Shown here piece after piece: positions 1 to 5,419 of a stretch of DNA of 5,527 bases (positions are counted from its first letter, which is position 1; every line of letters starts with the position of its first letter). The DNA is from Saprospiraceae bacterium. Its GTDB lineage: Bacteria; Bacteroidota; Bacteroidia; Chitinophagales; Saprospiraceae. The stretch is taken from contig SKYC01000411.1 of assembly GCA_007128085.1 (NCBI GenBank), forward strand, positions 1 through 5,527, written 5' to 3'. The notes beneath the pieces are model-generated. The model did not search any database. It saw only the letters and a program-made list of their open reading frames with translations, and had not been told where the DNA came from. The position numbers and the translations under genes were made by a program.

Positions 1-225
1 AAATATTTTATGGTAGATGAAAAAAAAGAAAACAATATTGTAAATAAATTTTATAACCGATTACAAATTAAAGCAGCTGGTTTTGGACAACACGTCAAAG
101 ATTTAAGTGGTGGGAACCAACAGAAAGTTGTTTTAGCTAAAATAAATGGTTTGGTTTGTCGGATATTCAAAAAAACGTCTAATATACCCGGCCGACGACT
201 CAGGATTTATAAAACCACTCCATAA
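1..225 (+). pseudogene. Fragment of a sugar-type ABC transporter ATPase (RbsA/XylG/MglA-like), truncated before Walker B
   Basis: The frame is open at base 1, so the true start lies outside the window. The part up to base 141 reads like the second ATPase half of the duplicated sugar-import ATPases, which power uptake of ribose, xylose or galactose at the inner membrane. The decisive motif is LSGGNQQK followed by VVLAK (bases 103-141); the N-Q-Q form of the ABC signature is typical of this family. Family members continue with a Trp-Leu stretch, Walker B (DEPT) and RGIDVG. Here the frame instead gives a short unrelated tail and stops at 223-225, overlapping the end of the convergent ABC ATPase gene by 26 bp. 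Without Walker B, D-loop and H-loop this half could not hydrolyse ATP. Bases 1-141 are clearly more AT-rich than the genes to the right. It could be a decayed gene, a recombination scar or a misassembled contig end. Family identity is fairly sure; its status is not. Confidence 0.7.
169..197 (-). terminator. Weak candidate terminator downstream of the ABC operon
   Basis: Read on the minus strand just after the ATPase stop codon, CGTC (197-194) can pair with GACG (179-176), and a run of seven T follows (175-169). The stem is only four base pairs and the loop is 14 bases, so this is a poor intrinsic terminator by itself. Its position at the end of a four-gene operon is what makes it plausible. 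Confidence 0.25.
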
Positions 226-955
226 TTTCAAGGGGTTTATAAGCCGACTTTTCCCGTTCATTTAAATCTCGTACTACCCGGCCCTTGTGAAACTGAATCA
301 ACCTGTCTCCGTAATCAACTGCTTCCTTCATTTGGTGGGTAACCAATAGCGCGAGCAATTTATTTTCCCGGATAATGGTATCCGCAAGCGCCATCACCAA
401 TTTAGCGGATTTGGGATCCAGGGCAGCTGTCGGTTCGTCCATCAGCAATATATCGGGAGGGTCTAAAGTGGCCATAATCAAGGTCATCGCCTGTCTTTGT
501 CCCCCGGACAATTGCCCGGCCGGTTTATCCAATTGGTTTTCCAGCCCCAGCCCTAGTACTTCTAATTGCCGCTTTACAAGCCTTCTGAACTTCTTTCCGA
601 TTGCCACTTTCAGCGATTTTTTCTTCGATCGGAGGGCAGCCAGTCGAAAGTTTTCCAGCAAGCTTAAATCCGGCGCCGTTCCGGCGGCGGGATCCTGAAA
701 AATTCTTCCAATAAAGGATGCCCGCTGAAAATCCTTTTTTTTGTGCACAGGCTTTCCTCTCCACAAAATTGCCCCTTCATCACAACCGAGATTCCCGCCA
801 ATTAAGTTGAGCAGAGTGGACTTACCCGAACCATTTCCGCCAACAATGACATTAAAACTCCCTTCACTAAATGTGAGATTCACTTGATCCAAAGCGTGAA
901 GTTTATTTTCACTCCCATGGTCGAAAACCTTACTAACATTTTTTATCTCCAACAT
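200..955 (-). CDS. ABC transporter ATP-binding protein, TrpZ-like (partner of a BPD_transp_2 permease)
   Basis: This 251-residue single-domain ATPase should drive import through the permease encoded just upstream, working as a dimer on the cytoplasmic face of the inner membrane. All catalytic motifs are intact: Walker A GGNGSGKST (39-47, Lys45), Q-loop Gln87 in RIFQDP, signature LSGGQ (149-153), Walker B DILLMDE (168-174, catalytic Glu174) and switch His207 in VTHQM. The length is normal for the family. The start ATG (953-955) lies 11 bp after the permease stop codon with no Shine-Dalgarno sequence, which fits the last gene of a co-transcribed set. Family knowledge: the small ATPases paired with ABC_sub_bind proteins include TrpZ, YtrE-like and LolD-like lookalikes, so the neighbours rather than the motifs set the assignment. 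The substrate is not determined. The stop codon region overlaps the truncated plus-strand ATPase frame, with the two genes facing each other. Confidence 0.9.
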   Translation of the reverse strand: MLEIKNVSKVFDHGSENKLHALDQVNLTFSEGSFNVIVGGNGSGKSTLLNLIGGNLGCDEGAILWRGKPVHKKKDFQRASFIGRIFQDPAAGTAPDLSLLENFRLAALRSKKKSLKVAIGKKFRRLVKRQLEVLGLGLENQLDKPAGQLSGGQRQAMTLIMATLDPPDILLMDEPTAALDPKSAKLVMALADTIIRENKLLALLVTHQMKEAVDYGDRLIQFHKGRVVRDLNEREKSAYKPLEIMEWFYKS

Positions 956-966
956 AATCCAGTCAA

Positions 967-1851
967 TTACTCCAGTTTAATGCGCTTATTGACATTGGGT
1001 ATCAAGCCCGGAAGGCCTACTATGATCAAAACCACCAATGCAGTCAACAATTTTATCCACTTCGGATCCACCCCCATACTTAAAACCAAGGAAATAATCA
1101 GTCTGAAAACAATGGATCCCAGAACCACCCCGGCAATCCGAATCGTCATACTCTTTACATTCAGTATGTTCATTAAACTCTCTCCAATAATGACAGCACC
1201 CAGTCCCAAAATCACAATACCTACCCCCATATTAATATCTGCAAAGCCTTGTAACTGAACCACCAAAAAACCACTTATTGCAATAAATCCATTGGCGATT
1301 GCAAGACCTATAACTTTGACAGCATCTGAGTTAATGCCAAACCCCCTCGCCATATTGGAGTTGTTGCCCGCTGCCCTCATGGACAATCCAAAGTCAGTTT
1401 TCAGCAACCAACTGAGGAAGGTCAACATAAGCAGAAATACGACCAATAAGGTAATAAATTCATTCCAAACTTCGGACTGAAAGGGAACGAGCCAGTTAAA
1501 AATATTGCTGCCATCGACAGGCAAGGCGATATTGGATCGACCGAGAATGGCCAGGTTGATCGAATACAAACCGGTCATTACCAGAATTCCACTCAACAGA
1601 CTGTTGAGTTTCATCCGCGTATGAATTAAACCGGTGGCCGTTCCCGCCAGCATACCCCCGAGAACAGCCAGGAGAAAAACTTCTGCAAGTGACCAGCCGG
1701 CGGCAATCCCTACAGCCGTAATCACCCCACCCAGGGTGTAACTTCCATCGGCCGTAATATCGGGAAAGTTAAAAATCCGAAGAGAAATAAAGATACCCAA
1801 ACACAATGCACCCAATGCAAGACCCAAAGTGATGGCGGTTAAATAGAACAT
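967..1851 (-). CDS. ABC transporter permease, BPD_transp_2 family, TrpY-like
   Basis: This 294-residue inner-membrane protein is very hydrophobic, with roughly eight or nine membrane segments (about 1-27, 38-52, 55-77, 86-105, 132-151, 177-200, 207-229, 236-257 and 266-284). It belongs to the branched-chain amino acid/sugar permease superfamily (LivH, RbsC). The stretch RIFNFPDITADGSYTLGG (25-42) and the cytoplasmic loop around RAAGNNSNMARGFGIN (159-174) are hallmarks of the subgroup that pairs with ABC_sub_bind proteins, including streptococcal TrpY. That loop probably serves as the coupling helix contacting the ATPase. GIVILGLGAVIIGE (211-224) is another conserved membrane stretch. Only one permease gene is present, so it would act as a homodimer. 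Its ATG shares one base with the stop codon of the solute-binding gene (TAATG), which suggests translational coupling. Membership is firm; substrate specificity is unknown. Confidence 0.9.
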   Translation of the reverse strand: MFYLTAITLGLALGALCLGIFISLRIFNFPDITADGSYTLGGVITAVGIAAGWSLAEVFLLAVLGGMLAGTATGLIHTRMKLNSLLSGILVMTGLYSINLAILGRSNIALPVDGSNIFNWLVPFQSEVWNEFITLLVVFLLMLTFLSWLLKTDFGLSMRAAGNNSNMARGFGINSDAVKVIGLAIANGFIAISGFLVVQLQGFADINMGVGIVILGLGAVIIGESLMNILNVKSMTIRIAGVVLGSIVFRLIISLVLSMGVDPKWIKLLTALVVLIIVGLPGLIPNVNKRIKLE

Positions 1852-2822
1852 TATAATTCGAGCTTTTGATAACCCTTTGCAACGCTCAAGGAAAACCGCT
1901 CCGCCGATTCGGGATTGTAAACTCTGGATCGGTTTTTTACACGCTCAAGGCCCGGAAAGTCTCTTCCTTCGTTTTCAAAATAGTCAGCAGCCAATATTCC
2001 CGCCTGATATCCCCATTGGTAAAAGTCGGCTCCAAAGGCTGCTACGGCTCCTCTCGCCACCAAACCGGCCTCACTCGTAAAAATCGGCACTCCGGCACGA
2101 TTGCAATTTTGCAACACCACCTCAAAAGAAGAGAATATAATATTGTCGGGCAGTGCAAAAAATACATCGATCTTCCGATCTATAAGTGCACGCGATACCA
2201 ACTGAGTCTCAGAGGAATTGGTGACGGGCAAGGCAATGATTTCCAAGCCGATTTGCGCTCCCGTTTCTCTAACCCTCTCCAGCGCATTTAAGCTCTGTGT
2301 TTCTGCCTGATTGTAAATCAAGCCCACTCTCTGCACATCGGGAACCCAGTCGAGGATCATGGCCAGGGAAGTGTCTATGTAATCCAGTGTTTCGTAAACG
2401 CCAAAGAGCAAGTCCGGCGATTGACCTTCACTATTTGTCAATCCGGCCATGTGTGGTTCCGGAGCCACCATCATACAGATGGGTATACCTCTGCTTCTCT
2501 GTACAGCCGTTATCGTAGAAATGGTTGAATTGGCAGCGATCAGGTCGACACCCGTGCTGGTAAAGTACTGAAGAGATTGTACCAGTAAAGACATGTCGCC
2601 CTGAGCATTTCTCGATATAATCCTGAGGTTCCCCTCCTCTTCACTCAACCCCCGTTCTTCCAGTGCTTCTTTAAACCCATCTGCTGCAAGGGCAAGCGTG
2701 GCGTCTTCAACGGCATCCAGAAATCCAATGACCTTTTGATCGGGACGATTTTCCTTTTCTCCACATGAGAAAAAGAATACAGAAATACCTATTGTAAACA
2801 TCACCTTTAACAGTCCATACAT
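1851..2822 (-). CDS. ABC transporter substrate-binding lipoprotein, ABC_sub_bind (TrpX-like) family
   Basis: This 323-residue protein begins with a short basic-hydrophobic signal peptide ending in the lipobox-like FFSC. Cys20 would be lipidated and anchor the mature protein to a membrane facing the periplasm; the relaxed lipobox is typical of Bacteroidota. The mature part has the two-lobed periplasmic-binding fold of PF04392: VIGFLDAVED (31-40) starts lobe 1, a DLIAANSTIST segment (93-103) lies in the ligand region, a hinge and VGLIYN (166-171) start lobe 2, and TSEAGLVARGAVAAFGADF (249-267) is the family's most recognisable block. It would capture the ligand and deliver it to the permease encoded next. 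Characterised relatives bind tryptophan or tyrosine (TrpX in streptococci), but many family members have no known ligand. The ATG is 19 bp after the mgtE stop codon; the purine-rich AAGGG lies too near the ATG to serve as a normal ribosome site. Family assignment is strong; ligand is open. Confidence 0.88.
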   Translation of the reverse strand: MYGLLKVMFTIGISVFFFSCGEKENRPDQKVIGFLDAVEDATLALAADGFKEALEERGLSEEEGNLRIISRNAQGDMSLLVQSLQYFTSTGVDLIAANSTISTITAVQRSRGIPICMMVAPEPHMAGLTNSEGQSPDLLFGVYETLDYIDTSLAMILDWVPDVQRVGLIYNQAETQSLNALERVRETGAQIGLEIIALPVTNSSETQLVSRALIDRKIDVFFALPDNIIFSSFEVVLQNCNRAGVPIFTSEAGLVARGAVAAFGADFYQWGYQAGILAADYFENEGRDFPGLERVKNRSRVYNPESAERFSLSVAKGYQKLEL

Positions 2823-2841
2823 ATCCCTTGTATTTCGAATT

Positions 2842-4236
2842 TCACAGCCCGAGCATCAAAATGGCGATTCCAAAGTACAACAACAAACCGGTAACATCCA
2901 CTACGGTAGTAATAGCAGGGCTTGCTGCAACAGCGGGATCCCCTCCCATCGCTTTTACAAACAACGGAAAAACAGCTCCAATTACAGTTGCTGTCAATAC
3001 CTGAATAGAAATGGCGATGGCAATTACAAAAGCGACATAAGGCAAGCCATAGTCTCCCGGTAGTTCTGTGCCATGGGACAAAACCAATACCTTTCCATAC
3101 GCAAGTATTCCCAAAGCCAATCCCAAAAAAACCGCGATTCTGCACTCCTTCCAAATGATTTTCAACCAGTCTCCTACCTTGAGTTGACCCAGTGATAAAG
3201 CCCGTATCACCACCGTTGCAGCCTGGCTTCCGGAATTACCACCGGCATCGGCCAGCATAGGAATAAAAAGCGCCAGGATGATCATTTCTTCCAGGGTCGT
3301 CTCGTACCGGTGAATAATAAAACCGGATACTATTCCAAGTGCAGCCAGCGAAACCAACCATGCTGCCCTTTTTTTAAAGTGTTGCCAAAAAGTGGTACCC
3401 AAATAATCCACATCCTCACCGTCGGGCACGATTCCCATAAACTTCTCCATATCCTCAGTCTGCTCCGCCCGGATAACTTCAATGGCCTCATCGTGAGTAA
3501 CAATTCCCACCAGTTGCCTTTTGTTGTTTAGAACCGGGATGGCCACCAAATCGTATTTTTCAACCTTTTGAGCCACCGTTTCACGATCTTCCTCCACTTC
3601 TGCATACACGTATTCACTGTGTAAAATTTCACTGACCATCTGATTGGGTTCTGCCAGGATCAGATCCTTCAGTGTAACAAAGCCCCTCATCATCATGTCT
3701 TCATCCACGACGTAGATGTAGTAAATCATTTTTTGAGAAGGGGCATCGGCCCTCACTTTTGCAATGGCCTCGTTGGTGGTCATTGTCTCAATGACCGTAG
3801 CAAAATCCGTACTCATGATTCCCCCCGCAGTCTCGGGAGGATATTTACTGAGTTCAATTACATCTTTTCGCACGGATTTTACGAGGTAGGGAAGCAACTG
3901 AATTTGCTCTTCACGGGAAATCTCCTGAAAGAAATCGGCTCTGATTTCGGAGGGCACCCACTCGAAAATGCTGGCAAACTGCCACCTGTCCAAACGATCG
4001 AACAGTAAATACTGTAAATCGAAATCGAAGTCTGAGAAGACCTGAGCCTGTTGCTCTCTGGTAAGCATAGACAAGACCTCCAAGAGCTTACCTTCACTCA
4101 GCTCGCTTAAAATTTCAGCTACCTCAATGGTCGGCAGCTTTTGGAGCACAGGAACCAATTCATTGACTCTGCCCATCTCTATCTCCTCGGATAACTTGAG
4201 CTCTTTTTCCAGTCTTTCGTCTGTCACTTTTTTCAC
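2842..4236 (-). CDS. mgtE: Magnesium transporter MgtE, full length with N domain and CBS pair
   Basis: MgtE is a homodimeric inner-membrane Mg2+ channel that closes when cytosolic Mg2+ binds its regulatory domains. The 464 residues match the usual length (about 450). The acidic helical N domain covers about 1-130. The tandem CBS domains cover about 135-260, opening with YPPETAGGIMSTDF (132-145). A connecting helix follows to about 290, then five membrane segments (about 292-309, 317-345, 366-385, 399-427 and 439-462). Family signatures are PMLADAGGNSGSQAA (326-340) in the pore region and GGDPAVAASPAITTVVDVTG (431-450). Asp447 is at the position of the ion-selecting Asp432 of Thermus thermophilus MgtE. 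The start is GTG (4234-4236): an in-frame stop lies 15 nt upstream, and a later ATG (codon 21) would clip the N domain. It is probably the first gene of the operon. No Mg2+ riboswitch was recognised upstream. Confidence 0.96.
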   Translation of the reverse strand: MKKVTDERLEKELKLSEEIEMGRVNELVPVLQKLPTIEVAEILSELSEGKLLEVLSMLTREQQAQVFSDFDFDLQYLLFDRLDRWQFASIFEWVPSEIRADFFQEISREEQIQLLPYLVKSVRKDVIELSKYPPETAGGIMSTDFATVIETMTTNEAIAKVRADAPSQKMIYYIYVVDEDMMMRGFVTLKDLILAEPNQMVSEILHSEYVYAEVEEDRETVAQKVEKYDLVAIPVLNNKRQLVGIVTHDEAIEVIRAEQTEDMEKFMGIVPDGEDVDYLGTTFWQHFKKRAAWLVSLAALGIVSGFIIHRYETTLEEMIILALFIPMLADAGGNSGSQAATVVIRALSLGQLKVGDWLKIIWKECRIAVFLGLALGILAYGKVLVLSHGTELPGDYGLPYVAFVIAIAISIQVLTATVIGAVFPLFVKAMGGDPAVAASPAITTVVDVTGLLLYFGIAILMLGL

Positions 4237-4253
4237 CGCGTCAATTATTTATG

Positions 4254-4279
4254 TGAAGTGCCGCTGCGAAGATACTTCA
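4254..4279 (-). promoter_or_regulatory. Possible 5'-leader stem-loop just upstream of the mgtE start
   Basis: TGAAGT (4254-4259) and ACTTCA (4274-4279) form a six-base-pair inverted repeat with a 14-base loop, ending 18 bases before the mgtE GTG. A second GAAG (4268-4271) inside the loop could compete for the same CTTC (4275-4278), giving two exclusive hairpins. It may affect translation or be chance; no known riboswitch class is recognised. Confidence 0.25.
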
Positions 4280-4364
4280 TGAAAGGAAATTCTTGAAAAT
4301 AATTGAGCCGGATTATTGGGATGACCTAAAGTTGTGTACAAAAAAGTAGTATTAGCCTCATCCA

Positions 4365-4377
4365 ATTTCCGGGAAAT
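4365..4377. promoter_or_regulatory. 13-bp perfect palindrome upstream of mgtE, candidate operator
   Basis: ATTTCC (4365-4370) and GGAAAT (4372-4377) are exact inverted repeats around a single G. The element lies about 130 bp upstream of the mgtE start, inside the stretch where the operon promoter must lie if the terminator at 4421-4465 works. A dimeric repressor or activator could bind here, but no known regulator site is recognised and chance occurrence is possible. Confidence 0.3.
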
Positions 4378-4420
4378 CGGGCGAATTGATTTTCATTTCT
4401 GCGGCAAGGGGAAGGATATA

Positions 4421-4465
4421 AATCGAAAAGCCTAAAACTTCTTTAAGTTTCAGGCTTTTTCGATT
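4421..4465. terminator. Strong bidirectional intrinsic terminator
   Basis: AATCGAAAAGCCT (4421-4433) pairs with AGGCTTTTTCGATT (4452-4465) with one bulged T. After an A/C mismatch the stem continues with AAACTT (4435-4440) against AAGTTT (4445-4450), closed by the four-base loop CTTT. The A-run/T-run flanks give a U-rich 3' arm on both strands, the usual form of a two-way terminator. No annotated gene ends close to it: mgtE begins 185 bp to the left and the SUKH-like gene ends about 415 bp to the right. It should stop minus-strand transcripts arriving from the SUKH-like gene and insulate the mgtE operon. Confidence 0.85.
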
Positions 4466-4523
4466 AAGGTCTCAAAATAAGAAAACTAACATGGAAAGCT
4501 ATATTGCAAACTTCCCAAATCAC

Positions 4524-4560
4524 CAGTAAGTTAAATGCATCTGGTCAGGATGCCTTACTG
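4524..4560. repeat. Imperfect inverted repeat (stem-loop) in the intergenic region
   Basis: CAGTAAG (4524-4530) pairs with CTTACTG (4554-4560) and GCATC (4537-4541) with GATGC (4549-4553). This gives twelve base pairs around a seven-base loop, with a six-base bulge TTAAAT on the left arm only. No T-run follows on either strand, so it is not an intrinsic terminator. It could be part of a small RNA, a protein-binding site or a relic of a mobile element. Confidence 0.45.
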
Positions 4561-4710
4561 AATGATGGTGTAAAGATAAAATCTTTTTATATATTAACAA
4601 AGTAAATATGCTTCTTATTTTACAGATATCACTGAAATTTAACGATCCCGAAACCCTGAAAAAAATGAATCTATCATTTTCCAAATCCATTCAAAAATAA
4701 TTCTGAAACA

Positions 4711-4745
4711 TTGTAAAATAAAGTACCCGAAGTTTACTAACTTTG
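4711..4745 (+). promoter_or_regulatory. Bacteroidota-type promoter of tRNA-Leu
   Basis: TAACTTTG (4738-4745) matches the Bacteroidota -7 consensus TAnnTTTG exactly. A TTG (4711-4713) is a possible -33 element, though the 24-bp spacer is a little longer than usual. The -7 element ends 20 bases before the mature 5' end of the tRNA, leaving a short leader for RNase P to remove. Confidence 0.65.
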
Positions 4746-4765
4746 CATTCCCATATTTAATTCCT

Positions 4766-4849
4766 GCCCGGATGGCGGAATTGGTAGACGCGCTACCTTG
4801 AGGGGGTAGTGTCCTTACGGGCGTGCAGGTTCGACTCCTGTTCCGGGCA
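4766..4849 (+). tRNA. tRNA-Leu (anticodon GAG)
   Basis: This 84-nt cloverleaf decodes CUC and CUU leucine codons. The acceptor stem GCCCGGA (4766-4772) pairs with TCCGGGC (4842-4848), and A4849 is the discriminator base expected for Leu. The anticodon arm is CTACC/GGTAG with the seven-base loop TTGAGGG, placing GAG at 4800-4802 after T33 and before G37. A long variable arm (TGTCC...GGGCG region) marks a class II tRNA. The T arm GCAGG-TTCGACT-CCTGT is standard. The genome reads ACCCA after the acceptor stem, so the 3' CCA is not encoded directly after the discriminator and would be added by tRNA nucleotidyltransferase. It is a single gene with its own promoter and terminator. Confidence 0.97.
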
Positions 4850-4855
4850 CCCATC

Positions 4856-4881
4856 AGCGGAGTGAGAACTCCGCTTTTTTT
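4856..4881 (+). terminator. Intrinsic terminator of tRNA-Leu
   Basis: AGCGGAGT (4856-4863) pairs perfectly with ACTCCGCT (4868-4875) around a GAGA tetraloop and runs into seven T residues (4875-4881). It begins six bases after the tRNA discriminator. The T-run overlaps the stop codon of the convergent SUKH-like gene (4880-4882). On the minus strand the hairpin is not followed by a T-run, so it works in the tRNA direction only. Confidence 0.92.
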
Positions 4882-5419
4882 ATTCCAGCACTACACTTTC
4901 AATTTTGACTTCTGTGTGGAGAATATAACTCCACAAAGTCCCCTCTGTTACACATTTCGCATCTATGCCGCGAAGTGAATAAAACAAATTAAAAACATCT
5001 TCAGAACTCAATTCATGCAGAACTGAATCAAAAGCTTTTTCTTCAATGTCTTCCAACCAAATGGAATAGTGCAAAATAGACTGCATAAATTGCTCCAAAG
5101 AGGAATTGACAAAGACGGTATCTCCATCCGATAAAAGAACTTTGACTGAATGGTCTTTGGACAAATACAAATAGTGAAACCCGGCCACTTCAAAAGCAGT
5201 GCCCAGTAACATTACAGCGTCATCAATTTTTACATCCCTGAGTTCACTCAGAAAAAAGTCAAAGTAAAAATAGGGAATGGCACTGTCGGGCAATCCCATG
5301 CACTGAAGCAATTGCTCCTCTATTGAATTAAGTCCTTCAACGCCCTCCGCTCCAATTCTGAAAAAATTACATCCGTATTCTGAAAAATGATCTAAATAGG
5401 GAGTTTGCAATTGGTCCAT
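4880..5419 (-). CDS. SUKH-4-like (SMI1/KNR4 superfamily) protein, probable immunity protein
   Basis: This 179-residue, acidic, probably cytosolic protein has no signal peptide or membrane segment. The clearest match is FVNSSLEQF (103-111), the block that in SUKH-4 proteins follows a short nucleotide-like turn. It is preceded by MGLPDSA (41-47), LLGTAFEVAGFHYLYLS (71-87) and VKVLLSDGD (92-100), in the order and spacing expected for the alpha/beta SUKH fold. SUKH proteins neutralise polymorphic toxins, often nucleases or deaminases, by direct binding, and many occur in arrays or alone. No toxin gene is in the window; one could lie beyond base 5527. The start ATG (5417-5419) has no Shine-Dalgarno sequence. 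The gene converges on tRNA-Leu, and its stop codon overlaps the tRNA terminator. A general SMI1/KNR4 housekeeping or regulatory role remains possible, and no toxin partner can be assigned. Confidence 0.6.
   Translation of the reverse strand: MDQLQTPYLDHFSEYGCNFFRIGAEGVEGLNSIEEQLLQCMGLPDSAIPYFYFDFFLSELRDVKIDDAVMLLGTAFEVAGFHYLYLSKDHSVKVLLSDGDTVFVNSSLEQFMQSILHYSIWLEDIEEKAFDSVLHELSSEDVFNLFYSLRGIDAKCVTEGTLWSYILHTEVKIESVVLE

Larger units (their letters stand above)
4237..4765. other. Intergenic region between mgtE and tRNA-Leu
   Basis: No convincing protein gene lies in these roughly 530 bases. The part nearest mgtE (4237-4420) must hold the operon promoter if the terminator at 4421-4465 insulates it, but I found no clear TTG/TAnnTTTG pair on the minus strand; the nearest sequence, TACTTTTTTG (4348-4339), has poor spacing. 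This part has three inverted repeats (4254-4279, 4298-4317, 4365-4377). The part beyond the terminator (4466-4710) is AT-rich and holds an imperfect stem-loop (4524-4560). The tRNA promoter closes the region. A plus-strand reading frame of about 45 codons (4468-4605) has no ATG or known similarity and is not called. Confidence 0.6.

Noticed and set aside
884..1258. A 124-codon plus-strand frame opposite the ABC permease
   Set aside because: It is antisense to the strongly supported permease and has no recognisable domain or promoter.
1866..2291. A 141-codon plus-strand frame opposite the solute-binding protein
   Set aside because: It is antisense to a gene with a clear family match, and its composition looks like a shadow of the opposite strand.
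2807..3154. A 115-codon minus-strand frame inside mgtE
   Set aside because: It is an out-of-frame shadow of the mgtE membrane domain with an abnormal Cys-rich composition, while the mgtE frame is fully supported by family motifs.
4339..4365. TACTTTTTTG with an upstream TTG on the minus strand as the mgtE promoter
   Set aside because: The -7 match has two extra bases and the spacer to the TTG is only 14 bp, too short for the Bacteroidota promoter pattern.
4468..4605. Open plus-strand stretch of about 45 codons, plus a 12-codon ATG frame at 4491
   Set aside because: The longer frame lacks an ATG, the ATG frame ends after 12 codons, and neither resembles a known protein; a lost gene cannot be excluded but is not supported.
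4766..4849. tRNA-Leu 3' end as a phage or island attachment site
   Set aside because: I saw no second copy of the tRNA 3' end in the window and no integrase gene, so an att site is not supported here.
4639..4854. A 71-codon minus-strand reading frame covering the tRNA region
   Set aside because: Its first half is the antisense translation of tRNA-Leu (GARNRSRTCTPVRTLPPQG), a well-known false gene product; no start context or domain supports it.
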